Origin: a bacterium
GTDB lineage: Bacteria > Vulcanimicrobiota > Vulcanimicrobiia > Vulcanimicrobiales > Vulcanimicrobiaceae
Assembly: GCA_021790935.1 (NCBI GenBank)
Contig: JAJYFL010000005.1
Coordinates: 1 to 64,000, forward strand
Reading direction: 5' to 3'
Length of the DNA stretch: 64,000 nucleotides
Shown: positions 25,457 through 35,003 of the stretch, piece by piece
How the letters are laid out: each line of letters starts with the position of its first letter
Position numbering within the stretch: the first letter of the stretch is position 1
Position numbers and translations under genes: made by a program
Notes under the pieces: model-generated
Told to the model about the DNA's origin: nothing
Database searches by the model: none
What the model saw: the letters and a program-made list of their open reading frames with translations, nothing else

Positions 25457-26451
25457 TGCTTGGAGCTCATTTCGAACGCGAGATCCGCGAGCAGCCGGAC
25501 GTTTGGCGCGAGATCGCCCGCTCGGACAAGGCGGAGAGGCTAGCGCACGCGATCCGCGACCGCGACGTCGTCCTGCTGGGCAGCGGCAGTTCGCTCTTCG
25601 TCGCGCAGTTGGGTGCGCTGGCGCTGCGCCGGCGCGGCATCCGCGCGCACGCGCTCGCCGCTACCGAAGCCACCCTCGACAACGCGGCCTACCGCGATGC
25701 CGCCGTCATCGCCTGTTCGCAAAGCGGGCGCTCCGCCGACCTGCTCCACGCCCTCGACGTCCTGCAACCGGCGGACCTGATTGCCCTCACCAACACCAGC
25801 GACTCGCCCTTGGCGGATCGGGCGAACATCTGCATCGACGTCGGCTCCGGCCCGGAGGTCGCGGTGCCCGCGAGCAAGAGCGTCACGGCGACCGCCGCGA
25901 TCCTCTTATGGACGGCGGGGCTGATGTCGGGCTCACACACCCGCAACGCGCAGATGCTCGTCGAGACGGCCGAGGACGTGCGTGCTTGGCTTGACGGCCT
26001 CGAGGTCGAGCGGGTGCGGGAGGCAGCGGCGCGGATCGCCCGCCGGCGCAGCGTCGTCATCGTCGCCACAGGCTACGGCCTGCCGGTGGCCCACGAGTTC
26101 GCCCTGAAACTGAAAGAGGCGAGCTACATCCACGCGGAGGGCTTCTCGGCCGGCGAGTTCCGGCACGGAAGCGCTGCAATGCTCGACGCGACCTGCGCCA
26201 TCATCGGTATCGTGGACGAGGTCGCCCGCAACGTCGTCAACCGCCCGCTGCTCGAGGCGGTCCAAGCCGAGAGCCTGCGTTACGTCATCGGCGGTCACAT
26301 CGGGGATATCCCGTTGCTCGGCCCCGTCGTGGGCGAGGCCTTCAACACCCTGGCGTGGCTGGTCGCGAGCCAAATGATCGCGCTCCACGCCGGACGGGCC
26401 CGGTTCGTCGAGAGCGACGCCCCCCGGGGGCTGGCCAAGGCCATGGTTTAG
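25456..26451 (+). CDS. SIS-domain sugar isomerase/deaminase-like protein
   Basis: A 331-residue protein with two SIS domains like the isomerase half of GlmS and the AgaS/FrlB deglycases. First domain: LLGSGSSLFVAQLGAL and CSQSGRSADLL; VPASKSVTATAA is the phosphosugar loop. Second domain: VATGYGLPVAHEFALKLKEA and EGFSAGEFRHGSAAM. It has no glutaminase domain, so it is not GlmS itself. Probable role: amino-sugar phosphate handling, fitting the upstream cell-wall genes lysA and dacB, with which it forms an operon (1-base stop/start overlap). Confidence 0.85.
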   Translation: MLGAHFEREIREQPDVWREIARSDKAERLAHAIRDRDVVLLGSGSSLFVAQLGALALRRRGIRAHALAATEATLDNAAYRDAAVIACSQSGRSADLLHALDVLQPADLIALTNTSDSPLADRANICIDVGSGPEVAVPASKSVTATAAILLWTAGLMSGSHTRNAQMLVETAEDVRAWLDGLEVERVREAAARIARRRSVVIVATGYGLPVAHEFALKLKEASYIHAEGFSAGEFRHGSAAMLDATCAIIGIVDEVARNVVNRPLLEAVQAESLRYVIGGHIGDIPLLGPVVGEAFNTLAWLVASQMIALHAGRARFVESDAPRGLAKAMV

Positions 26452-26642
26452 GGGCGGTCCGGCTTTCCGCAAGGTTGCCGGAAATATCGCAGGTGAAATC
26501 TCCCCCATCGAGTAGTTAAGAAGACGTGGCGAACGCGCGTGGGATCACGTCGGTCGCTTTTCTTTTGTCGAAGGGGTCGCTACCGGGATGCTATGAAGGA
26601 ACACCGGCGCTGCTTTTCCGACATGACGGAGATGCATGAACT

Positions 26643-29378
26643 ATGAAAACTAAGCTAGGCCTGTGGCGTATCGTCGCCGCAATGTTGGCGCTGGCGTTTG
26701 CCGGCACCGGCTTGATGGTGCCGCAACCCGCGTTCGCCGGCACGACCGGCACGATTCTCGGAACGGTGACGGACGCGTCGACGCACGCACCGATCGCCGA
26801 CGTCAAGGTGACCGCGTCGTCACCCAGCGGAAACTATTCAACGACCACGGACGCCAAGGGGTTCTACTCGCTGCAGAGCCTGATCCCCGACACCTACACC
26901 GTCTCGTTCCAGGCCAATGGATACGAGCCGGTGAGCTCCCCGGGCATCACGGCCCAACAAGACCTCCCCGTCACGATCAACGAGACGCTCAGCCGAACGC
27001 TCAAGACCATCGCGAGCGTCCGCGCGTCGGGATCGTCCAACCTCGTGAAGTCCAACGTCACGACCGACGTCTACACCGTCTCCGGTCAGCAGCTGACCGC
27101 GATCTCGGGCGGCGACAACCTGCACAAGACGCTCTACCAGTACATGCAGGCACTGCCCGGCGTCACCGCCAACGGTTATCCCTCGCAGCCGCGCATCCGC
27201 GGCGGCCAGGTCACCGACCTCGGATACGAGTTCGACGGCATTCCGATTCAGGATCGGATCACGGGTTTCTTCACCACCAACCTGTCGAGCGTCGGCATCA
27301 GCAACGTTGAAGTCTACACCGGCGGTTTGACGGCTGAGAACGCCGCCAACGGAACCGGTGTCATCAACTCCGTCGTCAAGACGGGGACCTACCCTTCCTT
27401 CGGCGACGTCAGCTTTGGCGTCACCTCACCCGACCAGAACAACTACACGACGCTCGAGTACGGCGGCATGACGCCGAACCGGAAGTTCAGCTACTATCTC
27501 AGCGGCGACATCGTGAACTCGCGCAACCAGTACATGTACGGGCAGCCGACGTTCCTGAACGTGCTCTTCGGCGGATATAACGGACCCGGAACCGTAAAGA
27601 CGCGCGACTTCATCGGCAACTTCCACTACCGCCCGGACCCGAAGAACGACTTCCAGTTCCTAATCCAAAACGGACTGGGCGAGTTCAACTTCGACTATCT
27701 GCTCGCACGCGGAGCCGGCCAGCCCCCGCCGCTATCGTTCGCACCGTGTAGCGGCAACGTGCCGAGCACCTCGAGCCCCACCGGCTTCGGCGGCGGCACC
27801 GCCCCTAACGGGCAATCGTGCCCCTCAGGTCTCTACTTCGGCTCGGTCTCGCCGGGCGCGGGCAATATTTGGCACCACTACTCGGGCATTGGGAAGATCC
27901 AGTGGAACCACAACATCAACGAGAACTCATTCTTCTCGCTGCGGTTTGCCGAGAATTTCAACCAGTACATCTTCGACCAGCCTCTCGGCGACCCGAACAT
28001 TCCGTCGCTTGAGAACCCGGGCGATCCGTACAACGTCAGCCCGGACTGCCCGACCTACCCCTACGCGGTGGGGCAGCCCGTTGCCGTATCGCCAAGCGGC
28101 GCCTGGTGCACCAACATCACGGCAATCTTCTACGGCGACCGCCGCTCGAATATGTGGATCGGCGCGCTCGATTACACCAACGACATCAATGCCAACACGC
28201 AGCTGAAGCTCGGCGTCGGCAACGAGCACGACAACAACATCTTCAGCTACTACCTGACGTTCTTGTTCAATTCGAACGGCACGTGGCCGCTCAACTACCT
28301 GAAATCCAACTACCCGACGACGATTCCCTACGCTTACATCGACCCAACCTTCCACGTCGGAAAGTTCGTCCTCGAACCCGGCTTACGCTGGCAGCGCGAG
28401 CACTATGGATTCCCCGGTGGCGGCGCGAGCGTCTCGGTTCTGAACCCGACCTTCGCCGGCACGTACACCTTCGATCCGAAGAACGTGGTGCGTTTCTCGT
28501 ACGGCGACACGTCGAGCTTCGTCGGTTCGGGATACGTCTACCGTTCGGGGTCGAGCTTCTACAACCCCAACCAGCCGGGCGCATCGATCCAGCCCCAAAA
28601 GAACGTCAGCAGCGATCTCATGTGGGAACATGCGTTCTCGCCGAGTACAACGATGCGCGTCGGCCCATGGTACGAATCGACCAATAATTACTACGAGTTC
28701 TACCAGCCCATCATCGGCACGAACCCGAACGGCACCGCGCACTACGGACCCGCAGTCCCCGGGGAAAAGGGCCAGAACCATGCCGTCGGTTTCGAGTTTG
28801 CGCTCGATCACGTCGACCACCGGCCGGTCGGAATCTCCTACTGGCTCTCGGCGACGCTCGACAACTACTGGACCACTTCGGGTGGGCAGGCGGCGTTCGT
28901 CAACTTCCCGGAACCCTCGAACATCGTGAACGAAGGGATCCTGCTCCGCAATACCGGCGACCCGATCTTCAGCGCCTCGCTGACCGCCGATATGCACAGC
29001 GGACGCTTCAGGCTCTTACCGTTCATCTACTACCAAGAGGGAGCGTTCTACAACGTCGGCGTGACCAGCACGAAGCTGAACGGAAACAACGTTCTGCCAT
29101 ATATCTCGCAACCGGAAAAGATCTCGAGCGCCTATTGGCAGATGAACGCGACGCTGCTCGAGCATCTAGGCCCCTCAGAGAAGACCGACCTCGGTATCCG
29201 CGTCACCAACCTCTTCAACAACAACAGCCCGCCGCAGCCCTGCTACAGTGGCGGAACCGGCTGTTACCCGTTCAACGGCCCGCAGTCGGGCGTTGCCGGC
29301 CAGAGGGGCTACATCTACCAGCAGACCTTCAGCCAGAACCCGATGGAGTTGGAGTTCTTCATCGAACAGAAAATGTGA
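26643..29378 (+). CDS. TonB-dependent outer-membrane receptor with carboxypeptidase-regulatory-like N-terminal domain
   Basis: A 911-residue outer-membrane protein. Signal peptide at residues 1-32 (ending AFAG). Residues 35-115 are a CarboxypepD_reg-like beta sandwich (GTILGTVTDASTHAPIADVK). A plug domain follows (about 135-260: LPGVTANGYPSQPRIRGGQV, EFDGIPIQDR, NVEVYTGGLTAENAAN). The rest is a beta barrel rich in Y, N and G. The C terminus ends FFIEQKM instead of the common terminal aromatic. No TonB box was picked out. It implies a diderm cell. The ligand is unknown. A strong terminator follows, so it is transcribed alone or as the last gene. Confidence 0.88.
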   Translation: MKTKLGLWRIVAAMLALAFAGTGLMVPQPAFAGTTGTILGTVTDASTHAPIADVKVTASSPSGNYSTTTDAKGFYSLQSLIPDTYTVSFQANGYEPVSSPGITAQQDLPVTINETLSRTLKTIASVRASGSSNLVKSNVTTDVYTVSGQQLTAISGGDNLHKTLYQYMQALPGVTANGYPSQPRIRGGQVTDLGYEFDGIPIQDRITGFFTTNLSSVGISNVEVYTGGLTAENAANGTGVINSVVKTGTYPSFGDVSFGVTSPDQNNYTTLEYGGMTPNRKFSYYLSGDIVNSRNQYMYGQPTFLNVLFGGYNGPGTVKTRDFIGNFHYRPDPKNDFQFLIQNGLGEFNFDYLLARGAGQPPPLSFAPCSGNVPSTSSPTGFGGGTAPNGQSCPSGLYFGSVSPGAGNIWHHYSGIGKIQWNHNINENSFFSLRFAENFNQYIFDQPLGDPNIPSLENPGDPYNVSPDCPTYPYAVGQPVAVSPSGAWCTNITAIFYGDRRSNMWIGALDYTNDINANTQLKLGVGNEHDNNIFSYYLTFLFNSNGTWPLNYLKSNYPTTIPYAYIDPTFHVGKFVLEPGLRWQREHYGFPGGGASVSVLNPTFAGTYTFDPKNVVRFSYGDTSSFVGSGYVYRSGSSFYNPNQPGASIQPQKNVSSDLMWEHAFSPSTTMRVGPWYESTNNYYEFYQPIIGTNPNGTAHYGPAVPGEKGQNHAVGFEFALDHVDHRPVGISYWLSATLDNYWTTSGGQAAFVNFPEPSNIVNEGILLRNTGDPIFSASLTADMHSGRFRLLPFIYYQEGAFYNVGVTSTKLNGNNVLPYISQPEKISSAYWQMNATLLEHLGPSEKTDLGIRVTNLFNNNSPPQPCYSGGTGCYPFNGPQSGVAGQRGYIYQQTFSQNPMELEFFIEQKM

Positions 29379-29406
29379 TGAAGATCGCGTTTCTCTGATC
29401 TACGCC

Positions 29407-29439
29407 ATGGGGCGGTGCGCAAGCATCGCCCCATTCTTT
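29407..29439 (+). terminator. rho-independent terminator after TonB receptor gene
   Basis: Stem ATGGGGCGGTGC (29407-29418) pairs with GCATCGCCCCAT (29423-29434) through one G-U pair, closed by a GCAA tetraloop and followed by TCTTT. It begins 28 bases after the stop codon. Confidence 0.8.
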
Positions 29440-29458
29440 CGCGAAGAGAGCCATCGCA

Positions 29459-30934
29459 ATGCCGAACATCCTGCCTCTGCTCTTTGCCCTACTCGCGCCG
29501 CTGCCAACGCCGACACCTAACGTTCCGGTCTACTCCGGCAACCCAGCCGTGCGCATGGCCGTCGACGCGCGCCCGCTCGGCTTCGACGCCGACGGGAACG
29601 CCCGGTGGCTGGTCGTCAGCAAATTCTTCGACGCCGGCGGCAAGCCGACGGAGATTCTCGCCAACAGCAATCTCGACTGGATATCGCCGCATGCATCGTT
29701 CGTGCAATGGCAGACGCGCATCCGTTACGGGCAGCCCGCCGCCATCCTGCGCACCAGGCGCAACGGGCCGCTTTCGCTGCTCGTACAAGCGACGCAGCCG
29801 AAGCTCCCCAGCGTTCGCATAACGACGAACACCCGCTACTGGAGCGGCCCGCGCGTGGTCGCTGCGGCGCTCGGACCCGATATGGTGCAGATCGGCTGGT
29901 TCCCACGAGCGCACCGTCCGGTGCGCGTCGTGCGCGTCGACGGCCGAAACGTCCGCAAGACGATCGCCGTCCTGCACGGCCCGAGCTCGACCTACCGCGA
30001 TACGAGCGTGCTCCCCGGCCGGCACTACCGCTACCTCGTCTACCGCTCCGGCCGCCGGCCCGTCGCCCTCCCGGTGGTCACCACGCCCGCAGCGCCGCCC
30101 GCCACCAAGATCGCGAACGCCGGCGGTAAAGGCATGTGGCTATTCTTCTCCACCAGCCCCCTCGACGACAACTACGTCGGCAAGATGGACCCGCAGGCGA
30201 TCGTCGCCCAGGCCGTCCGCGCCGGATTGCATTACGTCGAACTGCGCACCGCGTACGGTGCGTACTGGCAGGTCACCCCGCAAGCCAAACCGACCATCGA
30301 CGCCATCATCGACGGGCTCGCCGCGCACGGCATCGGCACGATCGGTTGGACCGTTCCGCGAGCGATCACCTTCGAGGATCTCGCAGCCAGCGTGCGGACG
30401 GCCTACTACCGTACTCCAAACGGGACGCCGCTCGCCGGCTTGGCGGTCGACCTCGAACGCGGCGACGAGTTCCTCGGCGACGACCCGCACGGCCTGCCGG
30501 CGCTGGGCACCTACATGAAGCGCCTGCGCGAGGCACTTGGACGCAAGTACCTGCTGGTCGCCACCGTCGAGGATCCCTATCTCGAACATCTCCGCAGCGC
30601 GAAGTACCCCTACCGCACCATCGCACGCTACAGCAGCGTGCTCCAGCCGATGTCGTACTGGCGCATGATGCGCCGCAAACCGACGACGCCGGCCGAGGTG
30701 AAGATCCTGCTGCGCGGATCGTACGACACGCTACTCCGGGATGCCGGGCGCAAGATACCGATCAGCATCGGCGGGCAGACGACCGCCGAAGGTCGCAACG
30801 GAAACCCTCCGGCGGATGAGATTACCGCGAGCCTGCAGGTAAGCAAAGAACTCGGCGCGATCGGCGAATGTTTCTTCGACTGGGACGGAACGCAGCCGTA
30901 CCAGTGGGACGCGCTCGCGAACTATCGCTGGTAG
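29459..30934 (+). CDS. secreted protein with TIM-barrel (glycosidase-like) domain, function unknown
   Basis: A 491-residue protein with a short hydrophobic N terminus (LPLLFALLAPLPTPTP), perhaps a signal peptide. Residues about 100-210 look like a beta-sandwich (fibronectin-like) domain. Residues 225-490 look like a (beta/alpha)8 barrel: KGMWLFFSTSPLDD, HYVELRTAYGAYW, LAGLAVDLERGDEF and IGECFFDWDGTQPYQWDAL. The latter resembles strand ends carrying acidic catalytic residues of putative glycoside hydrolases, but no specific family was recognised. It precedes the ABC permease genes by only 9 bases and is probably in their operon. Confidence 0.6.
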   Translation: MPNILPLLFALLAPLPTPTPNVPVYSGNPAVRMAVDARPLGFDADGNARWLVVSKFFDAGGKPTEILANSNLDWISPHASFVQWQTRIRYGQPAAILRTRRNGPLSLLVQATQPKLPSVRITTNTRYWSGPRVVAAALGPDMVQIGWFPRAHRPVRVVRVDGRNVRKTIAVLHGPSSTYRDTSVLPGRHYRYLVYRSGRRPVALPVVTTPAAPPATKIANAGGKGMWLFFSTSPLDDNYVGKMDPQAIVAQAVRAGLHYVELRTAYGAYWQVTPQAKPTIDAIIDGLAAHGIGTIGWTVPRAITFEDLAASVRTAYYRTPNGTPLAGLAVDLERGDEFLGDDPHGLPALGTYMKRLREALGRKYLLVATVEDPYLEHLRSAKYPYRTIARYSSVLQPMSYWRMMRRKPTTPAEVKILLRGSYDTLLRDAGRKIPISIGGQTTAEGRNGNPPADEITASLQVSKELGAIGECFFDWDGTQPYQWDALANYRW

Positions 30935-30943
30935 CGGTTTTCG

Positions 30944-31897
30944 GTGAGCACCTTCATCGCCCGGCGCCTCTTGTGGAGTATCCCGACGCTCCTCGGCGTC
31001 ACGATGCTCACGTTCCTTCTGATACACATCGCCCCCGGCGGGCCTGCTCTCGCGCTGGCAGGCCAGCGGGCGACGCCCGCCCAGATCGCTGCGGTCACGC
31101 ACGCGCTCGGGCTGGACCGGCCACTGTACGTCCAGTACGCACGGTGGCTCGGTGCCTTGCTGCACGGTAATTTAGGCTTCTCGTACGTGCAGCAGTCCCC
31201 GGTGGCGCTGCTCGTCGCGCAGCGCCTTCCGCAGACGCTGCTCTTGATGGGCAGCGCCCTGCTTGCATCGGTGCTGCTGGCCGTGCCGCTTGGCGTCTAC
31301 CAAGCCTACCGGCGCAACACGGCCTTCGACCGCGTTGCGAGCGTCTTCGTATTCCTATCGTGGTCGATGCCGACGTTTTGGTTCGGCACGATCCTCATCG
31401 CGATCTTCGCCGTGACGCTGCGCTGGTTTCCCGTCGGCGGCCTGCAGACCATCGACACGACCGCCTTCGACTGGCCGACGCGCATCGCGCACCTCGTGAT
31501 GCCGGCGGCGACGCTCGCGATCGTCTCGGTCGCCGGCTGGAGCCGCTACATTCGCGGCAGCATGATCGAGCAGCTGCGCGAAGACTACACGCGCACCGCG
31601 GTCGCCAAAGGCTTGTCGACGCGGCGCGTGCTCTTCCGCCACACGCTGCGCAACGCCCTCATTCCGTTCATCACGCTGCTGGGCGCCACGGTTCCGGCGC
31701 TCTTCGGCGGTGCGATCATCACCGAACAGATCTTCGCATATCCCGGCATGGGGCAGCTCTTCTGGCAATCGGCAATCGATCGCGATTACCCGACGCTCCT
31801 TGGAATGACGGTTCTTACCGGAGCGCTCGTCGTTCTCGGCAACTTGTTCGCCGACGTTATGTATGCCGTCGTCGATCCGCGTGTCCGCTATGATTGA
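30944..31897 (+). CDS. ABC transporter permease, DppB/OppB type
   Basis: A 317-residue inner-membrane permease of peptide/nickel importers. N terminus SPTFIARRLLWSIPTLLGV-like (here FIARRLLWSIPTLLGVTMLT), LGLDRPLYVQYARWL, and the EAA motif DYTRTAVAKGLSTRRVLFRH that contacts the ATPase. Start GTG at 30944. It overlaps the DppC gene by 8 bases. Substrate class (oligopeptide, dipeptide or similar) is inferred from family. Confidence 0.92.
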   Translation: MSTFIARRLLWSIPTLLGVTMLTFLLIHIAPGGPALALAGQRATPAQIAAVTHALGLDRPLYVQYARWLGALLHGNLGFSYVQQSPVALLVAQRLPQTLLLMGSALLASVLLAVPLGVYQAYRRNTAFDRVASVFVFLSWSMPTFWFGTILIAIFAVTLRWFPVGGLQTIDTTAFDWPTRIAHLVMPAATLAIVSVAGWSRYIRGSMIEQLREDYTRTAVAKGLSTRRVLFRHTLRNALIPFITLLGATVPALFGGAIITEQIFAYPGMGQLFWQSAIDRDYPTLLGMTVLTGALVVLGNLFADVMYAVVDPRVRYD

Positions 31898-32789
31898 CGC
31901 CCTTCGACAGGCTCGGGATGACAACCGGCGGGCTCCGGATGACAACGATGACGTGATGCTCGTGCGGCGGCGCATGCGGTTGCCGTGGATCGCCGCGACG
32001 TGCATGGCCTGGGTCGCGCTGGCCGTCCTCGCCTGTGCGGCCGGGCCGGCGCTCTTTCATATCAGCGCGGCGGCGACGAACGTCGCCGATGCCTATGCGG
32101 CCCCGAGCGCGGCTCACTGGCTCGGCACCGATGCGCTGGGGCGCGACGAACTCGCGCGACTGCTGGTCGGCGGGCGCATCACGCTCTCCGTCGGCGCCGT
32201 CGCGGCGCTGGTGGCGATGGTGATCGGGACGGTCTACGGCGCGACCGCCGGCTACTACGGCGGTTGGCTCGATACGCTGCTGATGCGCGTGGTCGACGTC
32301 TTCCTCAGCGTTCCAACGCTCTTCTTGCTGCTCTTCCTCGCCGCGATGTTTCACGGCAACCTCGTGACGCTCATGATCGTCATCGGCGCGACGTCGTGGC
32401 TGGGCCCCGCGCGCCTGGTACGCGGTGAGGTGCTGACGCTCAAGGAGCGCCTGTACGTCGAGGCGGCGCGCTCGCTCGGCGCCGGCGACGGGCGCATCAT
32501 CTTCCGCCACCTGGTTCCCAACGCCGCCGGCACGATCATTACGACGACGACGTTCATGGTCGCCAGCGCCATGCTCGCAGAGACGGCGCTCTCCTACCTC
32601 GGTATCGGCGTTCGCGCTCCGATGCCATCGTGGGGGAACCTGCTCAGCGGCGCACAGAGCGATATCTTCGCTGGTGCGTACTGGCTCATTCTCCCGCCGG
32701 GCCTCGCCATCCTCACGACCGTCTGCTCGTTCAACTTCATCGGCGACTGGCTGCGAGAGCGCCAAGAGCGGGCCCTGGCGGATCCGTGA
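31890..32789 (+). CDS. ABC transporter permease, DppC/OppC type
   Basis: A 299-residue partner of the DppB-like permease, or 277 residues if it starts at the ATG at 31956. Family segments: HWLGTDALGRDELARLLVGG and the EAA motif YVEAARSLGAGDGRIIFRHL. The first 22 codons are unusual: they lie within a sequence (31897-31950) built from repeats of the type GGCTCGGGATGACA, a common intergenic repeat. So the original start is probably 31956 and the N terminus was extended by a repeat insertion, or the annotation at 31890 is too long. It forms the channel with the upstream permease. Confidence 0.9.
   Translation: MIDALRQARDDNRRAPDDNDDVMLVRRRMRLPWIAATCMAWVALAVLACAAGPALFHISAAATNVADAYAAPSAAHWLGTDALGRDELARLLVGGRITLSVGAVAALVAMVIGTVYGATAGYYGGWLDTLLMRVVDVFLSVPTLFLLLFLAAMFHGNLVTLMIVIGATSWLGPARLVRGEVLTLKERLYVEAARSLGAGDGRIIFRHLVPNAAGTIITTTTFMVASAMLAETALSYLGIGVRAPMPSWGNLLSGAQSDIFAGAYWLILPPGLAILTTVCSFNFIGDWLRERQERALADP
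31897..31950 (+). repeat. short direct repeats at start of DppC-like gene
   Basis: Contains GACAGGCTCGGGATGACAAC and then GCGGGCTCCGGATGACAAC, two near-copies about 23 bases apart. The first part (CCCTTCGACAGGCTCGGGAT) has the form of a short repeat often seen between genes in many bacterial genomes. Here it lies inside or right before a coding region. Confidence 0.5.
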
Positions 32790-32794
32790 GAAGC

Positions 32795-32886
32795 GGATGA
32801 AAATGCGGGAGGGCCGAAGGCCGGGGGCCCCGGCGGCTTTGCCGGCGGGGGGCGCGCAGCGCGCAGCGCGGATGCGCCATTTTCAC
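32795..32886 (-). repeat. dispersed palindromic repeat, copy 3 (inverted)
   Basis: About 92 bases between the DppC-like and substrate-binding-protein genes, the reverse complement of the element at 16562-16650 with only a few differences. Its end (GCGGATGCGCCATTTTCA) contains the ATG used to start the following lipoprotein gene. Confidence 0.85.
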
Positions 32887-34533
32887 CTCAGAGCCTTCGC
32901 TCTGCTGGGTGCGGTCCTGCTGGGGTTCGCGGGGTGCGGCGCGCGCAACGCGGAGACGCGCAACCCGAATATGCTGGTGGTGGCGTGGATCGCCGGACCG
33001 GCGGGCTACAATCCGTACACCTCCGTCAGTTCGGCGTCGCGCATGATGGAGGATCTGATCTATACGCCGCTGATCGACGTCGGTCCGAATCTCTTGCCGC
33101 GCCTCTCGACGAGCCTCGCGTATGCGTACGCGATCACCGACCACGGGACGCGCTACGTTCTGCACCTCCGGCACGGCGCCCGCTGGTCCGACGGCGTGCC
33201 GATAACGGCAAGCGACGTCGTCTTCTCGCTCAAACTCGCCTCCAATCCCGGCCTGATCGCCGCCTACTCCGCCGACTTCTCCCTCATGCGCTCCGTGCGC
33301 GCGCTCGGCCCCTATACCGTCGAGCTCCGCCTGAGCCATCCGTCGCCGCCGTTTCTCGTCAACGCCTTGAGCGAGGCCTATCCTCTGCCGAAGCACATCC
33401 TCGGCAAATATCCGGCCGCTTCGCCGCAGGAGGCCAAGTTCGTCAATGGCGACGCCGCTTTCGCCCAACACCCGGTGATCAGCGGCCCGTGGCGCATCGA
33501 CCGCAGCGTCCCCGACTCCTACGTCATCATCGCGCCGAACCCGCTCTATTGGGGCCCCAAACCGCACCTCGCACGGATTGCGTTCCGCGTCTATCCGGAG
33601 CAAGACTCGCTCTATGCGGCCGTGGATGCCGGGGAGGTCGACGTCACGGATATCCCACCGAACCTGTGGCTGGTTCATGACCGCTTGCGCGGCAATCATA
33701 AATTCATCACGTGGCCGTGGAACGTCACGTTCATGCTGCTGCCGAACTATAAGGATCCGTCGATCTCTTTCATGCACGATCGCGCCGTACGGCAAGCGAT
33801 GATGTACGCGATCGACCGGAGATTCATCGTCGACGGCATCATGGCAGGCCAAGCCAACATCCTCAATGGACCGCTCCCGAACTTTTCGCCGTACTACGAC
33901 AAACACGTTCCGGTCTACGGTTACGATCCCGCTAAGGCGCGCGCGCTGCTCCACGCCGCGGGCTGGAGGATGCACGGCGTCTACCGCATGAAAGGTAACC
34001 GCACGCTGCGTTTCACGCTCAAGACGGGCGGGGCGACCGACGCCGTCGCGAGCGACATCGCAGAACTCATCCAGGCGAACCTGCGCGCCGTCGGCATCGA
34101 TTGCATCCTCGAAAACGAAGAACTGCAGACGTTCTTCAACGACCTCCAGAACAGCCGTTTTCAGATGGCGCTGCGAGGACGCATCCTCCAGCCGTGGCCG
34201 GACGACTACGCCGACTACGATTCGAAGGCAACGCGCGAGAACGGCGGCTACAATGTCGGCTTCTACAGCAACCCGCAGATCGATCGCGCGCTCGAGCAGG
34301 CGCGAACCGCCGCGACGACGCAAGCGGCGCGCGCCGCCCTGGATCGTTACCAGATGGCCGCAGCACGCGACGTGATGGCGATCTTCCTCTACTCCAACCG
34401 CCTCGGCGCCGTAGTCCCAGCGAACCTAACCGGCTACGAGCTGACGCCGATCACACCGGCGGCCCTGCCGATGGGCCTGCAGCACTGGCGCGTCACCCGG
34501 CGCCAAACCAAAAGCGGCTCTGGTGCGTTATAG
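32872..34533 (+). CDS. peptide/nickel ABC transporter substrate-binding lipoprotein (family 5)
   Basis: A 553-residue SBP_bac_5 protein. The N terminus has a lipobox (LLGFAGC, Cys near residue 24), so it is anchored by lipid. Family segments: [65 protein letters not shown]. It should capture peptides or similar ligands for the two permeases just upstream. No ATPase subunits are in the cluster. The start codon lies in the end of a dispersed repeat; the frame upstream is only the repeat itself and part of the DppC gene read out of frame. Confidence 0.9.
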   Translation: MRHFHLRAFALLGAVLLGFAGCGARNAETRNPNMLVVAWIAGPAGYNPYTSVSSASRMMEDLIYTPLIDVGPNLLPRLSTSLAYAYAITDHGTRYVLHLRHGARWSDGVPITASDVVFSLKLASNPGLIAAYSADFSLMRSVRALGPYTVELRLSHPSPPFLVNALSEAYPLPKHILGKYPAASPQEAKFVNGDAAFAQHPVISGPWRIDRSVPDSYVIIAPNPLYWGPKPHLARIAFRVYPEQDSLYAAVDAGEVDVTDIPPNLWLVHDRLRGNHKFITWPWNVTFMLLPNYKDPSISFMHDRAVRQAMMYAIDRRFIVDGIMAGQANILNGPLPNFSPYYDKHVPVYGYDPAKARALLHAAGWRMHGVYRMKGNRTLRFTLKTGGATDAVASDIAELIQANLRAVGIDCILENEELQTFFNDLQNSRFQMALRGRILQPWPDDYADYDSKATRENGGYNVGFYSNPQIDRALEQARTAATTQAARAALDRYQMAAARDVMAIFLYSNRLGAVVPANLTGYELTPITPAALPMGLQHWRVTRRQTKSGSGAL

Positions 34534-34541
34534 TGGATACC

Positions 34542-35003
34542 ATGGAAACCGCAACTTTTGCCGCCGGATGCTTCTGGGGCGTCGAAGCGGCCTTCCGGCA
34601 ACTCTCCGGCGTCGTGGAGGCAACCAGCGGCTATACGGGAGGAACGGTCCCGGATCCGAGCTACGCTCTGGTATGCAGCGGCAAGACGGGGCACGCCGAG
34701 GCCGTCAACGTGACCTTCGATCCGCACCGCATACGCTACGACGAGCTCCTCGATGCGTTCTGGAAGATCCACGATCCAACGACGCGCGACCGGCAGGGGC
34801 CGGACGTCGGATCGCAATATCGCTCGGTGATCTTCTACCACACGCCCGAACAAGAGGCGGCCGCGCGATCGTCGCTCGAGCGCGCGCAGGCGAGCCTCCA
34901 GCGCCCGATCGTCACGGAGATCGTTCCCGCGGGCCCGTTCTACGCCGCCGAGGAGTACCATCAGCGCTACGCCGAGCGTAACGGCGCCACATGCCGTACT
35001 TGA
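34542..35003 (+). CDS. msrA: peptide-methionine (S)-S-oxide reductase
   Basis: A 153-residue MsrA. The catalytic cysteine is in [51 protein letters not shown] and AEEYHQRY are standard. A cysteine near the C terminus (NGATCRT) can act as the resolving residue. It repairs oxidised methionine. It starts 8 bases after the SBP gene and may be co-transcribed. The last 92 bases overlap the 3' end of the convergent P-type ATPase gene, an unusually long antisense overlap. Confidence 0.94.
   Translation: METATFAAGCFWGVEAAFRQLSGVVEATSGYTGGTVPDPSYALVCSGKTGHAEAVNVTFDPHRIRYDELLDAFWKIHDPTTRDRQGPDVGSQYRSVIFYHTPEQEAAARSSLERAQASLQRPIVTEIVPAGPFYAAEEYHQRYAERNGATCRT

Noticed and set aside
26452-26642. Riboswitch upstream of the TonB receptor gene
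   Set aside because: A small CCGGC/GCCGG hairpin is present but no conserved B12 or other riboswitch core could be recognised.
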